Below are positions 43,588-51,161 of a DNA stretch of 64,000 bases, one piece after another. The translations under genes were made by a program, and so were the position numbers. Below the pieces are notes generated by a model. It saw only the letters and a list, made by a program, of their open reading frames with translations. It searched no databases and had not been told where the DNA came from. Source of the DNA: JAABRU01 sp050180235 (lineage in GTDB: Bacteria; Desulfobacterota; Desulfobacteria; Desulfobacterales; Desulfococcaceae); assembly GCA_050180235.1 (NCBI GenBank), contig JBFXEJ010000017.1, forward strand, positions 6,448 through 70,447, written 5' to 3'. Every line of letters begins with the position of its first letter. Positions within the stretch are counted from its first letter, which is position 1.

Positions 43588-44205
43588 ATGAACGATTATC
43601 AGACAGAGCAGATGGAAACCCTGACTATGATCCGGAGCCATTTTTCGGAAATGGGGGAAGCGGAGCGGAAAAAGCTTCGGGCATCTCTGAAAGACTATCT
43701 GGCATTCAGGGCAGATACAGCGGCATTTCTGGCAGGGCATTTCGGACATCTCTGTACCCGGAACTGCTATGAAAACCGCATGAGTGCGTGCTGCTCCAAA
43801 GACGGCATTATCACCTTTTTCGCAGATGCCGCGGTCAACGTGCTGCTGTCTTCGGATGCACAACTGGATGCACTGGCAGATGTGCTTGTAAAAACCCATA
43901 CAGGTTTCAAATGTGTGTATCTTTCTGAAAAGGGATGTCTGTGGCGGATCAAACCCATTGTGTGCGAAATGTTTCTCTGTGATTCTGCCAAAGCGGAAAT
44001 CTTTGGAAATAACCCTGCCCTGAAGGAGGAATGGGAGACTTTGGAAAAAAGGAGAAAAGGTTTCACCTGGCCGGATCGCCCGGTTCTGTTTGATGAGCTG
44101 GAGCAGATTTTTCTGGATGCAGGATACCGTTCTCCCCTGATGTATCTGCACATCAGTCCCGGACTGCTGCGGATCAGGCGCAATTCCGCCCGGCACCCGG
44201 ACTGA
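43588..44205 (+). CDS. Cysteine-rich protein, YkgJ-like
   Basis: 205 residues with eight cysteines: C56-x3-C60, C68-C69, C109, C117, C126 and C131, in segments LCTRNCYENRMSACC, FKCVYLSEKGC and VCEMFLC. The pattern suggests a zinc or iron-sulfur site like that of the YkgJ-type cysteine-cluster proteins; exact family uncertain. Cytoplasmic, no signal. The ATG sits directly behind a -10 box, so the mRNA may be leaderless. It is followed by an unknown small gene and an OmpA lipoprotein, without clear functional link. Confidence 0.65.
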   Translation: MNDYQTEQMETLTMIRSHFSEMGEAERKKLRASLKDYLAFRADTAAFLAGHFGHLCTRNCYENRMSACCSKDGIITFFADAAVNVLLSSDAQLDALADVLVKTHTGFKCVYLSEKGCLWRIKPIVCEMFLCDSAKAEIFGNNPALKEEWETLEKRRKGFTWPDRPVLFDELEQIFLDAGYRSPLMYLHISPGLLRIRRNSARHPD

Positions 44206-44340
44206 TATGGGAAACTGTTTTGCAGTATCCCGCCATTTTCAGTCAGCAGAGAAAAATTTTTTTTTGCAATGCAGACTTTCAGGCTTTTTACCGTAATTTT
44301 TTTTCAACTTTACTTTATACTTGAGAAAGGACATAATCTG

Positions 44341-44610
44341 ATGAAAGATGACAGGGGACTGTATTATTATCCGTTTCCCGAAAACAAAGGTGTGCGGATG
44401 TATGTACGTGAGGTTGGGGATGAAATCTGTTTCCGTTTATGGAAATCAGATGAGCCTGAAATATGGGAGGGGCATGGATGGGTTCCCCATGCGGCCATAC
44501 TGGAGGCTGCGGCCATGTACAAAAAAACATCGTCCAGAGGTTTTGATCCGGGCCGGGCGTATGATCTTGCTGTGGCCGGCTCCCTGATTCAGGAGGATAA
44601 AAAAAAATAA
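44341..44610 (+). CDS. Small unknown protein
   Basis: 89 residues from ATG 44341, after GAGAAAGGACATAATCTG; the open frame goes back to 44269 but the added leader is low-quality. The sequence (YYYPFPENKGVRMYVREVGD, then RLWKSDEPEIWEGHGWVPH) looks like a small beta-rich soluble domain followed by a helix (AILEAAAMYKK). No family recognised. It lies 22 bp upstream of the OmpA lipoprotein gene on the same strand and may be co-transcribed with it. Confidence 0.6.
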   Translation: MKDDRGLYYYPFPENKGVRMYVREVGDEICFRLWKSDEPEIWEGHGWVPHAAILEAAAMYKKTSSRGFDPGRAYDLAVAGSLIQEDKKK

Positions 44611-44632
44611 CCGGCATAAAGGAGATGCAAAA

Positions 44633-45286
44633 ATGAGAAAATTATTGTTTCCAAATGTTTTATTTTCTGTTTTCCTTATTCTGGCAGTCAGCGGATGCGC
44701 AACCAGGAGATATGTGAATGAACAGCTTAACGAGGCGCTTACTGCTGAAATCAGCAATGTGCGCACAGATATTTCCAATGTGCGGGAAGGTGTGCGAAGC
44801 AATCAGGAGGCCATTGATGTGCTGAAAATCAAAACCCAGGAACAGCAGGAGATGATAGAGAAAAAATTCTCTTTGGTAGATGAGGCCATCAGCCGCGCCA
44901 AAGAGGGCAGCAAGGTCAGTGCCGGAAAACTTATGTTTGAGGCCACCATTTCCGATGAAACCGTTCCCTTTACTTTTAACAAAAGTGAACTTTCCGAAGA
45001 TGCCAAAGCCGAACTGGACATCCTGGCTGAGGTGCTGATTCAGGAAAACAGGAATGTGTATATTGAAATTCAGGGACATACAGACAACATCGGAACCGAG
45101 GCATACAACCTGAAACTGGGGCAGTTCCGTGCGGATGCTGTCAAAAACTATCTGCATACAAAGCATGAAATTCCGCTTAACCGCATGGACAGCTTTTCAT
45201 ACGGCAAATCCAGACCGGTTGCGCCCAATGACACCGCAGAAAACCGCGCACAGAACCGCCGTGTGGTGCTGATGGTGATGGAGTAG
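44633..45286 (+). CDS. OmpA-family lipoprotein
   Basis: 217 residues. Lipoprotein signal ending LAVSGC, then a coiled coil (about residues 24-100, including VREGVRSNQEAIDVLKIKTQ) and a C-terminal OmpA domain with VYIEIQGHTDNIGTEAYNLK, LGQFRADAVKNYL and NRRVVLMV. It is a Pal/OmpA-like protein anchored in the outer membrane that binds peptidoglycan through its C-terminus; the Asp in GHTD and the Arg in QFRAD are the usual diaminopimelate contacts. A Pal-like role with a coiled-coil spacer is likely. Ribosome site AAAGGAG. Confidence 0.9.
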   Translation: MRKLLFPNVLFSVFLILAVSGCATRRYVNEQLNEALTAEISNVRTDISNVREGVRSNQEAIDVLKIKTQEQQEMIEKKFSLVDEAISRAKEGSKVSAGKLMFEATISDETVPFTFNKSELSEDAKAELDILAEVLIQENRNVYIEIQGHTDNIGTEAYNLKLGQFRADAVKNYLHTKHEIPLNRMDSFSYGKSRPVAPNDTAENRAQNRRVVLMVME

Positions 45287-45732
45287 TGCTTTTTCAACTT
45301 TGATTTTATGAGTTCAAGTGTGCAAAAAACCGGATTTTTTGGAAAAATCCGGTTTTTGCAAATCACAGATGCAGCAGTCAGGGCTGTGCCAAGGTGATTT
45401 CCTGAAAAGAATATCCCGGCCAAAGTATCAAAAACTTCCAGTTTTTGCCTGTGAACTGAAACGGTATATTTATTTTCAGAAATCACCTAAATGTCAAGCA
45501 GATTTCGGGTTGGGTGAAGCAACAGCGTAACCTTCCTGTTTTTAAGCATTGTCTGAACCATGATTCACAGTATTAAGGGATTGGCAGGATAAAAACCCGG
45601 CAATGAAACATATCAGTCATGGCAAATCCCTTAATCCTGAAAATCCCGGTTCAGACAATATTTCTGAACCATAATTTACGGGATTAAAGGATTGATTCAA
45701 TCCGCACTGCGGAAAAGCGAAAGGACAGTCTT
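45287..45732. repeat. Intergenic region: hairpin, TTAGG-type repeat
   Basis: After the OmpA gene comes a strong hairpin (45321-45360). Positions 45391-45489 are an AAGGTGATTTC..AAATCACCTA repeat similar inside to 69-176. Positions 45555-45700 contain two opposed AACCATAATT/ATTAAGGGATTG words. No gene seen. Confidence 0.55.
45321..45360 (+). terminator. Hairpin after ompA-like gene
   Basis: TGCAAAAAACCGGATTTTTT and its near-complement GGAAAAATCCGGTTTTTGCA form a long stem 34 bp after the stop of the OmpA-lipoprotein gene. The U-rich descending arm would allow intrinsic termination, though the same hairpin sequence also occurs inside the TAAGCAGG repeat family. Confidence 0.5.
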
Positions 45733-46992
45733 TTGAAAATAAAAAAAATAACATTCTTCGCAGTGATGCCATTTCTTCTGATTCTGTGCATATCTGCCGG
45801 ATACAGTGAAGAAATTCCAATGTTGTTAATTAACCTTGATCCCCTGAATATTTCAGGACAAAGCCCCAATTTTGCTGCTGCTTTCAGGGAAAAAGATGGG
45901 CCGGTAAATATCACATCCGCGGATGCCCTGATTACGGACAGCGGGGGAACCGGTCTGACTGCAATAAGCATCAGTATTGTTCCGTTCATGCCGGATGATG
46001 TGCTGGAAGCTGATACAGCCGGAACAGATATGATTGCCACATATCAGGACGGCGTGCTGCATATTACATCCAGAAATATCGGCGGATGGGACAGTGCGGA
46101 AAATTATCAGGTAATTTTGCGCACCGTGATTTTCAAAAATGATTCTCCCAATCCTGATGAAACCCCGCGTCAGATTGAAATGCTTGCGCAAAGGGAAAAT
46201 CAGAGCGGAGAGCCGGTTCTGTGTACGCTGACTGTTACAGCCGTAAATGATTCTCCGGTGAATATTGTGCCAGATTCGCAGTTCACGCCCAGAGATATTC
46301 CCCTGATTTTCAGTCCCGGAAACGGGAACCGCATTTCCGTCAGTGATTTGGATGCCGGAGACGGAGAAATGGCTGCAGATATGCAGGCGGATGAGGGAAA
46401 TCTGTCTGTGAACGGCACATCCGGAGCAATCACAGAAGGCAATGATTCCGGGCATCTTTCCCTCAAAGGCACAATGGAGCAGATCAACAGGGAACTCAAT
46501 GGTCTGCGTTATATTCCCCCTTTGGGCAAAGATGGCAATTTCACCCTGACTCTTATTTCTGATGATCAGGGACATACCGGAGAACCCGGGCCTCTGCGCG
46601 ATACAGATACCGTTTCCATTACGTCCGGCGCTCCTGTCAGTCCCCAACCGCCTGTTGCAAATGCGGGTGCGGATCAGACAGTGAACGGTTCCGTCACTGT
46701 CACTCTGGACGGTTCCGCGTCTTATGCAATGGAAGGGGCATTCATAACATATGCATGGAGCCAAATTGGCGGAAGTCCGGGAGTTGTGCTGAATAATGCA
46801 GATACTGCTTTTCCGGCTTTTACTGCACCCCAGGCCGGGGAACTGGAAAAAAATTTGACATTTCAGTTGAAAGTCACAGACAGCAATGATCTGTGGGCGT
46901 TGGACACAGTAAGGGTGACGGTGCGCAGCAATTCCTCAGAGGGTGGCGCAGGCGATTCAGGCGGCTGTTTTATGCGTTCGCTCATTCACTGA
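45733..46992 (+). CDS. Exported cadherin/PKD-domain protein
   Basis: 419 residues. TTG start 45733 after AAAGGACAG, with a signal peptide (MKIKKITFFAVMPFLLILC). Two cadherin-like beta domains follow (about 35-170 and 170-295, including AVNDSPVNIVPDSQF and FTLTLISDDQGHTGEPG). Then a PKD/REJ-type domain (about 303-400: PPVANAGADQTVNGSVTVTL, WSQIGGSP). The end GGAGDSGGCFMRSLIH looks like the start of the GGCFIATA-type C-terminal anchor seen in Deltaproteobacteria, but cut short. Likely a surface or extracellular adhesion protein. Confidence 0.75.
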   Translation: MKIKKITFFAVMPFLLILCISAGYSEEIPMLLINLDPLNISGQSPNFAAAFREKDGPVNITSADALITDSGGTGLTAISISIVPFMPDDVLEADTAGTDMIATYQDGVLHITSRNIGGWDSAENYQVILRTVIFKNDSPNPDETPRQIEMLAQRENQSGEPVLCTLTVTAVNDSPVNIVPDSQFTPRDIPLIFSPGNGNRISVSDLDAGDGEMAADMQADEGNLSVNGTSGAITEGNDSGHLSLKGTMEQINRELNGLRYIPPLGKDGNFTLTLISDDQGHTGEPGPLRDTDTVSITSGAPVSPQPPVANAGADQTVNGSVTVTLDGSASYAMEGAFITYAWSQIGGSPGVVLNNADTAFPAFTAPQAGELEKNLTFQLKVTDSNDLWALDTVRVTVRSNSSEGGAGDSGGCFMRSLIH

Positions 46993-47087
46993 TTTAAATG
47001 TTCTTTCCCGCAGAGAACACAGCGTTTTTCCACAGAGGACACAGAGATTTCACTGAAGATTCCGGTTTTTAAGATGATTTTTTAAAT

Positions 47088-47192
47088 TAAGCACTCAACC
47101 GGAAGTTTCCGGGTATTCAAAAAAAACCGGATTTTTCCAAAAAATCAGATTTTTCTGAAAACTCTGCACCAGAAAATTTATGCTGATTTACC
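47088..47192. repeat. TAAGCA..TGCTGATTTACC repeat
   Basis: Ends TTAAGCACTC and AGAAAATTTATGCTGATTTA flank paired AAAACCGGATTTTT/AAAAATCAGATTTTT words. Related to 311-415, 7872-7940 and 53333-53356. It abuts the start codon of the methylase gene. Confidence 0.55.
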
Positions 47193-47195
47193 TAT

Positions 47196-49193
47196 ATGAA
47201 TTCATTTTCCCATCTGCCACTTTTCAAAGAAGACAATCTTCTGAAAAAATTTGAGGAAATCCATGATTATATTTATGCCAATGACGGACTTTCCCCGCAG
47301 CAGGCTTTGGAGGAAATTGTCAAAATTCTGTTTGTCAAAATTGCTGATGAAAATGCAGATCAGAAGCAGTTCACAATTTCCGAAAAGGAATGGAACAGCC
47401 TGAAACATGGGCAGAAAATTCCGGATTTTGAAGATCGGATCACAAAACTGTTTGCACAGACCGTTCAGGCATATCCGGACATATTTTCAGCAGATGAGCG
47501 CATCCGTCTTTCCCATACAGTTTTGGCTTTCACTGTCAGCAGACTGCAGAATATTTCTTTTGTCACTTCTTCACAGGATGCAAAAGGACTGGCTTTTCAG
47601 AAATTTCTCTCCCATCAGGAAAAACACGGCAGAGGGCAGTTTTTCACACCTGAACCTGTCATAGATTTCTGTGTGCAGATGATACAGCCCGATCTGTCTG
47701 AAAGCATTGTAGATCCGGCCTGCGGCACCGGAGGTTTTCTGATGTCCGCTCTGAAATATCTCAAAAACAGGTTTGCAGATGCAGATGTATCTGAGATAAT
47801 TTCAAAAAATCTCTGGGGATTTGATATAAACAGGAGCATTGCCAGAATTGCCAGAATGAAACTTCTTTTGGAGGCAAATGCAAAAACCAATATCTTCTGT
47901 GCCAATTCTCTGGATAATTTGGAGAATCTCTTATCAGCAAATCCTGAAGGTTTTGACATTGTGCTGAGCAATCCGCCGTTTGGAGCAGGCGGAAAAATTG
48001 CGGACAGGCAGATACTTGAAAAATTTGATTTGGGATACAAATGGTCAGAAACAGAAAATCAGTACATCAGAACAAAGAAAATCAGCACAGGTCAGGCTGC
48101 GGAAATTCTCTTTGTTGAACGCTGTCTGCAGGTGCTGAAACCGGGCGGAAGAATGGGCATTGTCCTGCCCAACGGACATTTTGAAAATCCTTCTTTGGCA
48201 TATATGAGATTTTATATTAAGCAAAAAGCAAAAATACTGGCAATTGTAAATTTGCCGCAGGAAACATTTATTCCTTTTGGAACCGGTGTAAAAACATCTT
48301 TGCTTTTTTTGCAGAAACAGGGTATATATCCCAAAAAATCTTATCCTGTTTTTTTTGGAAAAATAAAAAAACCGGGGTATCAGGGCAATAAAAATGCAAG
48401 TCCTGTTTACCGGAAAGACAGAAACGGACAAATCATAAAAGATGAAAAGGGACAGTCTGTTTTGGATGAGGATTTCAGTCTGCTTGTCAGGGAGTACAAA
48501 AATTTTCTGGAAGGAAACAGAAAGGAAACCCAAAATTCCTTTTCCCTTGATTCTGATGAACTGAAGGGCCGTTTTGACTATGATTTTTATGCACCGGAAA
48601 ATAGAAGATTAATAGCTGATTCCAGTGCAGATAAAACCGTCCGGCTGGGTGATGTTTGTGAGATTGTAAAAACAAAAAGTGAAAAACTGAAAAAATCTGA
48701 TCTGGCCGTTGAATATATAGAACTTTCTGATATTAATACAAACGCTTTTGAAATTATCAATACAGCAGATTATTATGTGCATGAACTGCCCAGCCGTGCC
48801 AGTTACGAAATCCGAGCGGGGGATATTCTCACCGCGATTGCAGGCAATTCTGTGGGAACAAAAAAACATGCCACAGCATTGGTCACAGAGGAATTTGAAG
48901 GCTGTATCTGTTCCAATGGGTTCAGAGTCTTGCGAAATTTCAGAATTGACATATATTTTATGATGTATTTTCTGAAATCAGATTTGTTTCTGCGTCAGAT
49001 GCTTATGTACCGCACTGGTGCGGCCATTCCCAATGTGTCAGACAAAGATTTGGCAAACATTCTGATTCATCTGCCGGATGACAATATCATAAAGCAGATA
49101 AGCGAGAAAATGAAAAGTTCTTTTGAACTCCGGCACGCAGCAAAAAGAGAAATGGAAAGTATTCCGGCAAATATTCTGCAATGGCCGAACTGA
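47196..49193 (+). CDS. N6-adenine DNA methylase fused to one specificity domain
   Basis: 665 residues, type I-like. Helical N-terminal part (1-140, HsdM_N-like), then the methylase: SAM motif DPACGTGGF (173-181) and catalytic NPPF (259-262). From about residue 480 a single HsdS-type target-recognition domain follows (VRLGDVCEIVKTKSEKL, YEIRAGDILTAIAGNSVG, CSNGFRVLR, GAAIPNVSDKDLANILI), ending in a helix. One half-site plus dimerisation would give bipartite recognition. No HsdR gene is near, so it is either a solitary methylase or part of a defence system with its effector elsewhere. No ribosome site is seen before the ATG. Confidence 0.85.
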   Translation: MNSFSHLPLFKEDNLLKKFEEIHDYIYANDGLSPQQALEEIVKILFVKIADENADQKQFTISEKEWNSLKHGQKIPDFEDRITKLFAQTVQAYPDIFSADERIRLSHTVLAFTVSRLQNISFVTSSQDAKGLAFQKFLSHQEKHGRGQFFTPEPVIDFCVQMIQPDLSESIVDPACGTGGFLMSALKYLKNRFADADVSEIISKNLWGFDINRSIARIARMKLLLEANAKTNIFCANSLDNLENLLSANPEGFDIVLSNPPFGAGGKIADRQILEKFDLGYKWSETENQYIRTKKISTGQAAEILFVERCLQVLKPGGRMGIVLPNGHFENPSLAYMRFYIKQKAKILAIVNLPQETFIPFGTGVKTSLLFLQKQGIYPKKSYPVFFGKIKKPGYQGNKNASPVYRKDRNGQIIKDEKGQSVLDEDFSLLVREYKNFLEGNRKETQNSFSLDSDELKGRFDYDFYAPENRRLIADSSADKTVRLGDVCEIVKTKSEKLKKSDLAVEYIELSDINTNAFEIINTADYYVHELPSRASYEIRAGDILTAIAGNSVGTKKHATALVTEEFEGCICSNGFRVLRNFRIDIYFMMYFLKSDLFLRQMLMYRTGAAIPNVSDKDLANILIHLPDDNIIKQISEKMKSSFELRHAAKREMESIPANILQWPN

Positions 49194-49224
49194 TTGATAT
49201 TTCCGAATTTTCCCAAAAAAATTT

Positions 49225-49415
49225 GGTAGTGGGACTTTTCATGCTGATTTTTTTAATTTATAAATCAGTATATTATATAAAATCAGCACGAACAGTATCA
49301 TGGATGTATCGTATAACTATTTGTATTTATTATGTATAGACAAAAACCGGCATTTTCTGAAAACATAATAATATAAGACAGTTAAATTTTAACCAGTTTG
49401 TGCAGACCCACTACC
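49225..49415. mobile_element. MITE-like element, copy 3
   Basis: 191 bp with ends GGTAGTGGGACT and AGACCCACTACC, flanked by the 8-bp direct repeat AAAAATTT (49217-49224 and 49416-49423), a target-site duplication different in sequence from that of copy 1. It separates the methylase and the Rpn nuclease genes. Confidence 0.88.
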
Positions 49416-49452
49416 AAAAATTTATCTGTATTAAGAGTAAGAGATTTTACAT

Positions 49453-50337
49453 ATGGAAAAAATTTCTCAATCCCGCGGAACCCGCTGGCACCGTCTTCTG
49501 GGAACCCTGTTTGAGGAACTCCTGTCCCCGACCGGAGTTTCCGTGTTCACGGATTTTCCTGTGATGGCAGAATCTCCGGAAGCCGACATTCTTCTGCTCC
49601 GGAAAGAGCCGGGAAAATGGACTGCTGAACAGGCAGCCTTTCTGCCTGACGGCATACGGGACAGCAGCGCGGCGCATATTCTCATTGAATTCAAATATAC
49701 AGAATCCGTGACAGAGGACACGTTCCGGCAGACAACCGGATATGAGTTTTTTTACCGGCATGCCCATAAACTGAGAGAGTGTGACATACAGTTTTTTGTT
49801 ATGAGTGCAAAGACACCGCAGGAAACACTGCTGAAGAGATTCGGATATTCATCTGGAGAAAAACAGGGAATTTATCTGAGTGACAACCCTATCCTGCGGA
49901 TATTCCCGCTGCTGTGCCTCAATGAACTTAGCAAAGAGATGCATAACGCATTTGTAAAATGCTTTGCCAGCCGGAGGCAGGAGAAGACAGTCGCGTTCAA
50001 TGCCATTATGCAGGAATGGATAAAAAAACTGAATCCGGAATTGCAGAGGTTCATTGACGGTCTTCTGTGCTACTGGTTTTCAGAGAAAGGAGAGCATATG
50101 GAAACACTGGAACTGACCCCTGAAAAAGTCAAAGAGATGGGAAAAGTGTGGGCAGATATGGTTCTTTCCGGCATGTCTGTCGATGATGTGCTGGCCAGAT
50201 TCAGCCCGGATGATGTTCTGTCCCGGTACAAACCGGAAGAACGTCTGAAAGGAATCGGAACTGAGGAACGCCTGAAAGGACTTTCAGAGGCGGAAATAGA
50301 AGCCTATCTTTCTGAAATCAGAAAGAACAGGAACTGA
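49453..50337 (+). CDS. Rpn-type PD-(D/E)XK nuclease with internal start
   Basis: 294 residues. The N-terminal two-thirds form a PD-(D/E)XK nuclease of the Rpn/PDDEXK_2 type: Asp45 (SPEADILLLRKE), Glu79-x-Lys81 (ILIEFKYTE) and Gln93 (TEDTFRQTTGYEFF). The last 79 residues form a charged helical domain with imperfect repeats (SPDDVLSRYKPEERL, EERLKGLSEAEIEAYL). Met216 of that domain is preceded by an excellent ribosome site, so a second, short product is expected from the same gene. Rpn nucleases are known as toxic antiphage proteins held in check by such internally started short forms. The next gene repeats the short form. Confidence 0.82.
   Translation: MEKISQSRGTRWHRLLGTLFEELLSPTGVSVFTDFPVMAESPEADILLLRKEPGKWTAEQAAFLPDGIRDSSAAHILIEFKYTESVTEDTFRQTTGYEFFYRHAHKLRECDIQFFVMSAKTPQETLLKRFGYSSGEKQGIYLSDNPILRIFPLLCLNELSKEMHNAFVKCFASRRQEKTVAFNAIMQEWIKKLNPELQRFIDGLLCYWFSEKGEHMETLELTPEKVKEMGKVWADMVLSGMSVDDVLARFSPDDVLSRYKPEERLKGIGTEERLKGLSEAEIEAYLSEIRKNRN
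50086..50100 (+). promoter_or_regulatory. Internal ribosome site and start codon in the Rpn gene
   Basis: AAAGGAG (50086-50092), a 5-base spacer and ATG 50098, in frame with the nuclease gene (codon 216). The same AAAGGAG and the same METLEL start occur before the free-standing copy at 50367, which argues that this internal site is used. Confidence 0.75.
50098..50337 (+). CDS. Internal short product of the Rpn gene
   Basis: 79 residues translated from ATG 50098 within the nuclease gene, same frame and same stop. It comprises only the helical C-terminal domain (METLELTPEKVKEMG...). By analogy with the internally started RpnS proteins that bind and block full-length Rpn, it is a candidate antitoxin. 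Evidence is the ribosome site and the presence of an equal-length stand-alone duplicate; expression itself is not shown. Confidence 0.6.
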   Translation: METLELTPEKVKEMGKVWADMVLSGMSVDDVLARFSPDDVLSRYKPEERLKGIGTEERLKGLSEAEIEAYLSEIRKNRN

Positions 50338-50366
50338 GCGGTTTTCAGGGAAAGGAGATCCATTCT

Positions 50367-50606
50367 GTGGAAACACTGGAACTGCCCCCTGAAAAAGTCA
50401 GGGAAATGGGAAAGATTTGGGGGGATTTGATCCTTTCCGGAATGTCTGTTGATGAAGCTCTGGCCCGATTCAGCTTGGATGAGATTCTGTCCTGTTACAA
50501 ACCCGAAGAGGTTCTGTCCATCTATAAACCCGAAGAACGTCTGAAAGGACTTTCAGAGGAAGAAATCGAGGCTTATCTTTCTGAAATCAGAAAGAACAGG
50601 AACTGA
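50367..50606 (+). CDS. Stand-alone copy of the Rpn C-terminal short protein
   Basis: 79 residues from GTG 50367, which follows AAAGGAG by 9 bases. Identical at about 60 of 79 positions, by my count, to the last 79 residues of the upstream Rpn protein, with the same length and the same LSEIRKNRN ending. The middle shows a changed repeat (YKPEEVLSIYKPEERL). It starts 29 bp after the Rpn stop, so the operon encodes nuclease, internal short form and a duplicate short form. The copy could add or broaden inhibition of the nuclease. Confidence 0.75.
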   Translation: METLELPPEKVREMGKIWGDLILSGMSVDEALARFSLDEILSCYKPEEVLSIYKPEERLKGLSEEEIEAYLSEIRKNRN

Positions 50607-50628
50607 CCGGTTTTTCAGAGATGTTCCG

Positions 50629-50702
50629 GGAGTGCAAAAATTGTATTTTTGCACAGATATGCGGATCATTTCCGGGCAGCAAAAATACAATTTTTGCACT
50701 CC
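50629..50702. repeat. Perfect 24-nt inverted repeat
   Basis: GGAGTGCAAAAATTGTATTT + TTGC and its exact complement lie 26 bases apart, between the Rpn short-protein gene and the helical effector gene. The arm GTGCAAAAAT also occurs in ATACC-type repeats at 1.8, 24.5 and 61.7 kb. It could form a large transcript hairpin separating two operons. Confidence 0.7.
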
Positions 50703-50768
50703 GCCGGAAAGTTTTTGATCTGCTGTTTGTTCATAATGCTTACACTTTTTCAGAAAAAGGAGAAAAAA

Positions 50769-51152
50769 ATGGATCCCGTTACCGCAGGCATTCTTGCTGC
50801 CATAGCCGCAGGCGCGACACAGGTGGGTAAATCAGCAATTGTTGACAGTTACACCGCACTGAAAAAAGTGATTGGGGACAAATACAGAAAATCCCAGCTT
50901 CCGGCAGTGGTGAACAGTCTGGAAGCCATGCCGGATTCCAAAAACCGGCAGGGAACTGTACAGGAGGAGATTCAAATCACCAAAGCAGACAAAGACCCGG
51001 AGATTCTCAAGGCTTTGGAGAATCTTGCGGAAGCACTGAAAGCCTCACCCGAAGGACAGAAAGTGATCAGCAAATACAATCTCAATATTACGGGCAGCAA
51101 AATTGGTGTGGTGGGTGACAATGTGAAAATTGAAGGCGGAATGCACTTTTAA
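50769..51152 (+). CDS. Small helical effector with amyloid-like C-terminal motif
   Basis: 127 residues; ATG 50769 follows AAAAAGGAG. Residues 1-105 are helical: a hydrophobic N-terminal helix (ILAAIAAGATQVGKSAIVD) and amphipathic helices (VQEEIQITKADKDPEILKAL). This is the general layout of Bell-type cell-death domains found next to bacterial NLR genes. The last 17 residues, KIGVVGDNVKIEGGMHF, are a beta-prone motif repeated almost exactly at the N-terminus of the STAND protein that starts 9 bp downstream. The inferred role is an effector triggered when the NLR templates motif stacking. No homologue was checked. Confidence 0.7.
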   Translation: MDPVTAGILAAIAAGATQVGKSAIVDSYTALKKVIGDKYRKSQLPAVVNSLEAMPDSKNRQGTVQEEIQITKADKDPEILKALENLAEALKASPEGQKVISKYNLNITGSKIGVVGDNVKIEGGMHF

Positions 51153-51161
51153 GGAAAATGT

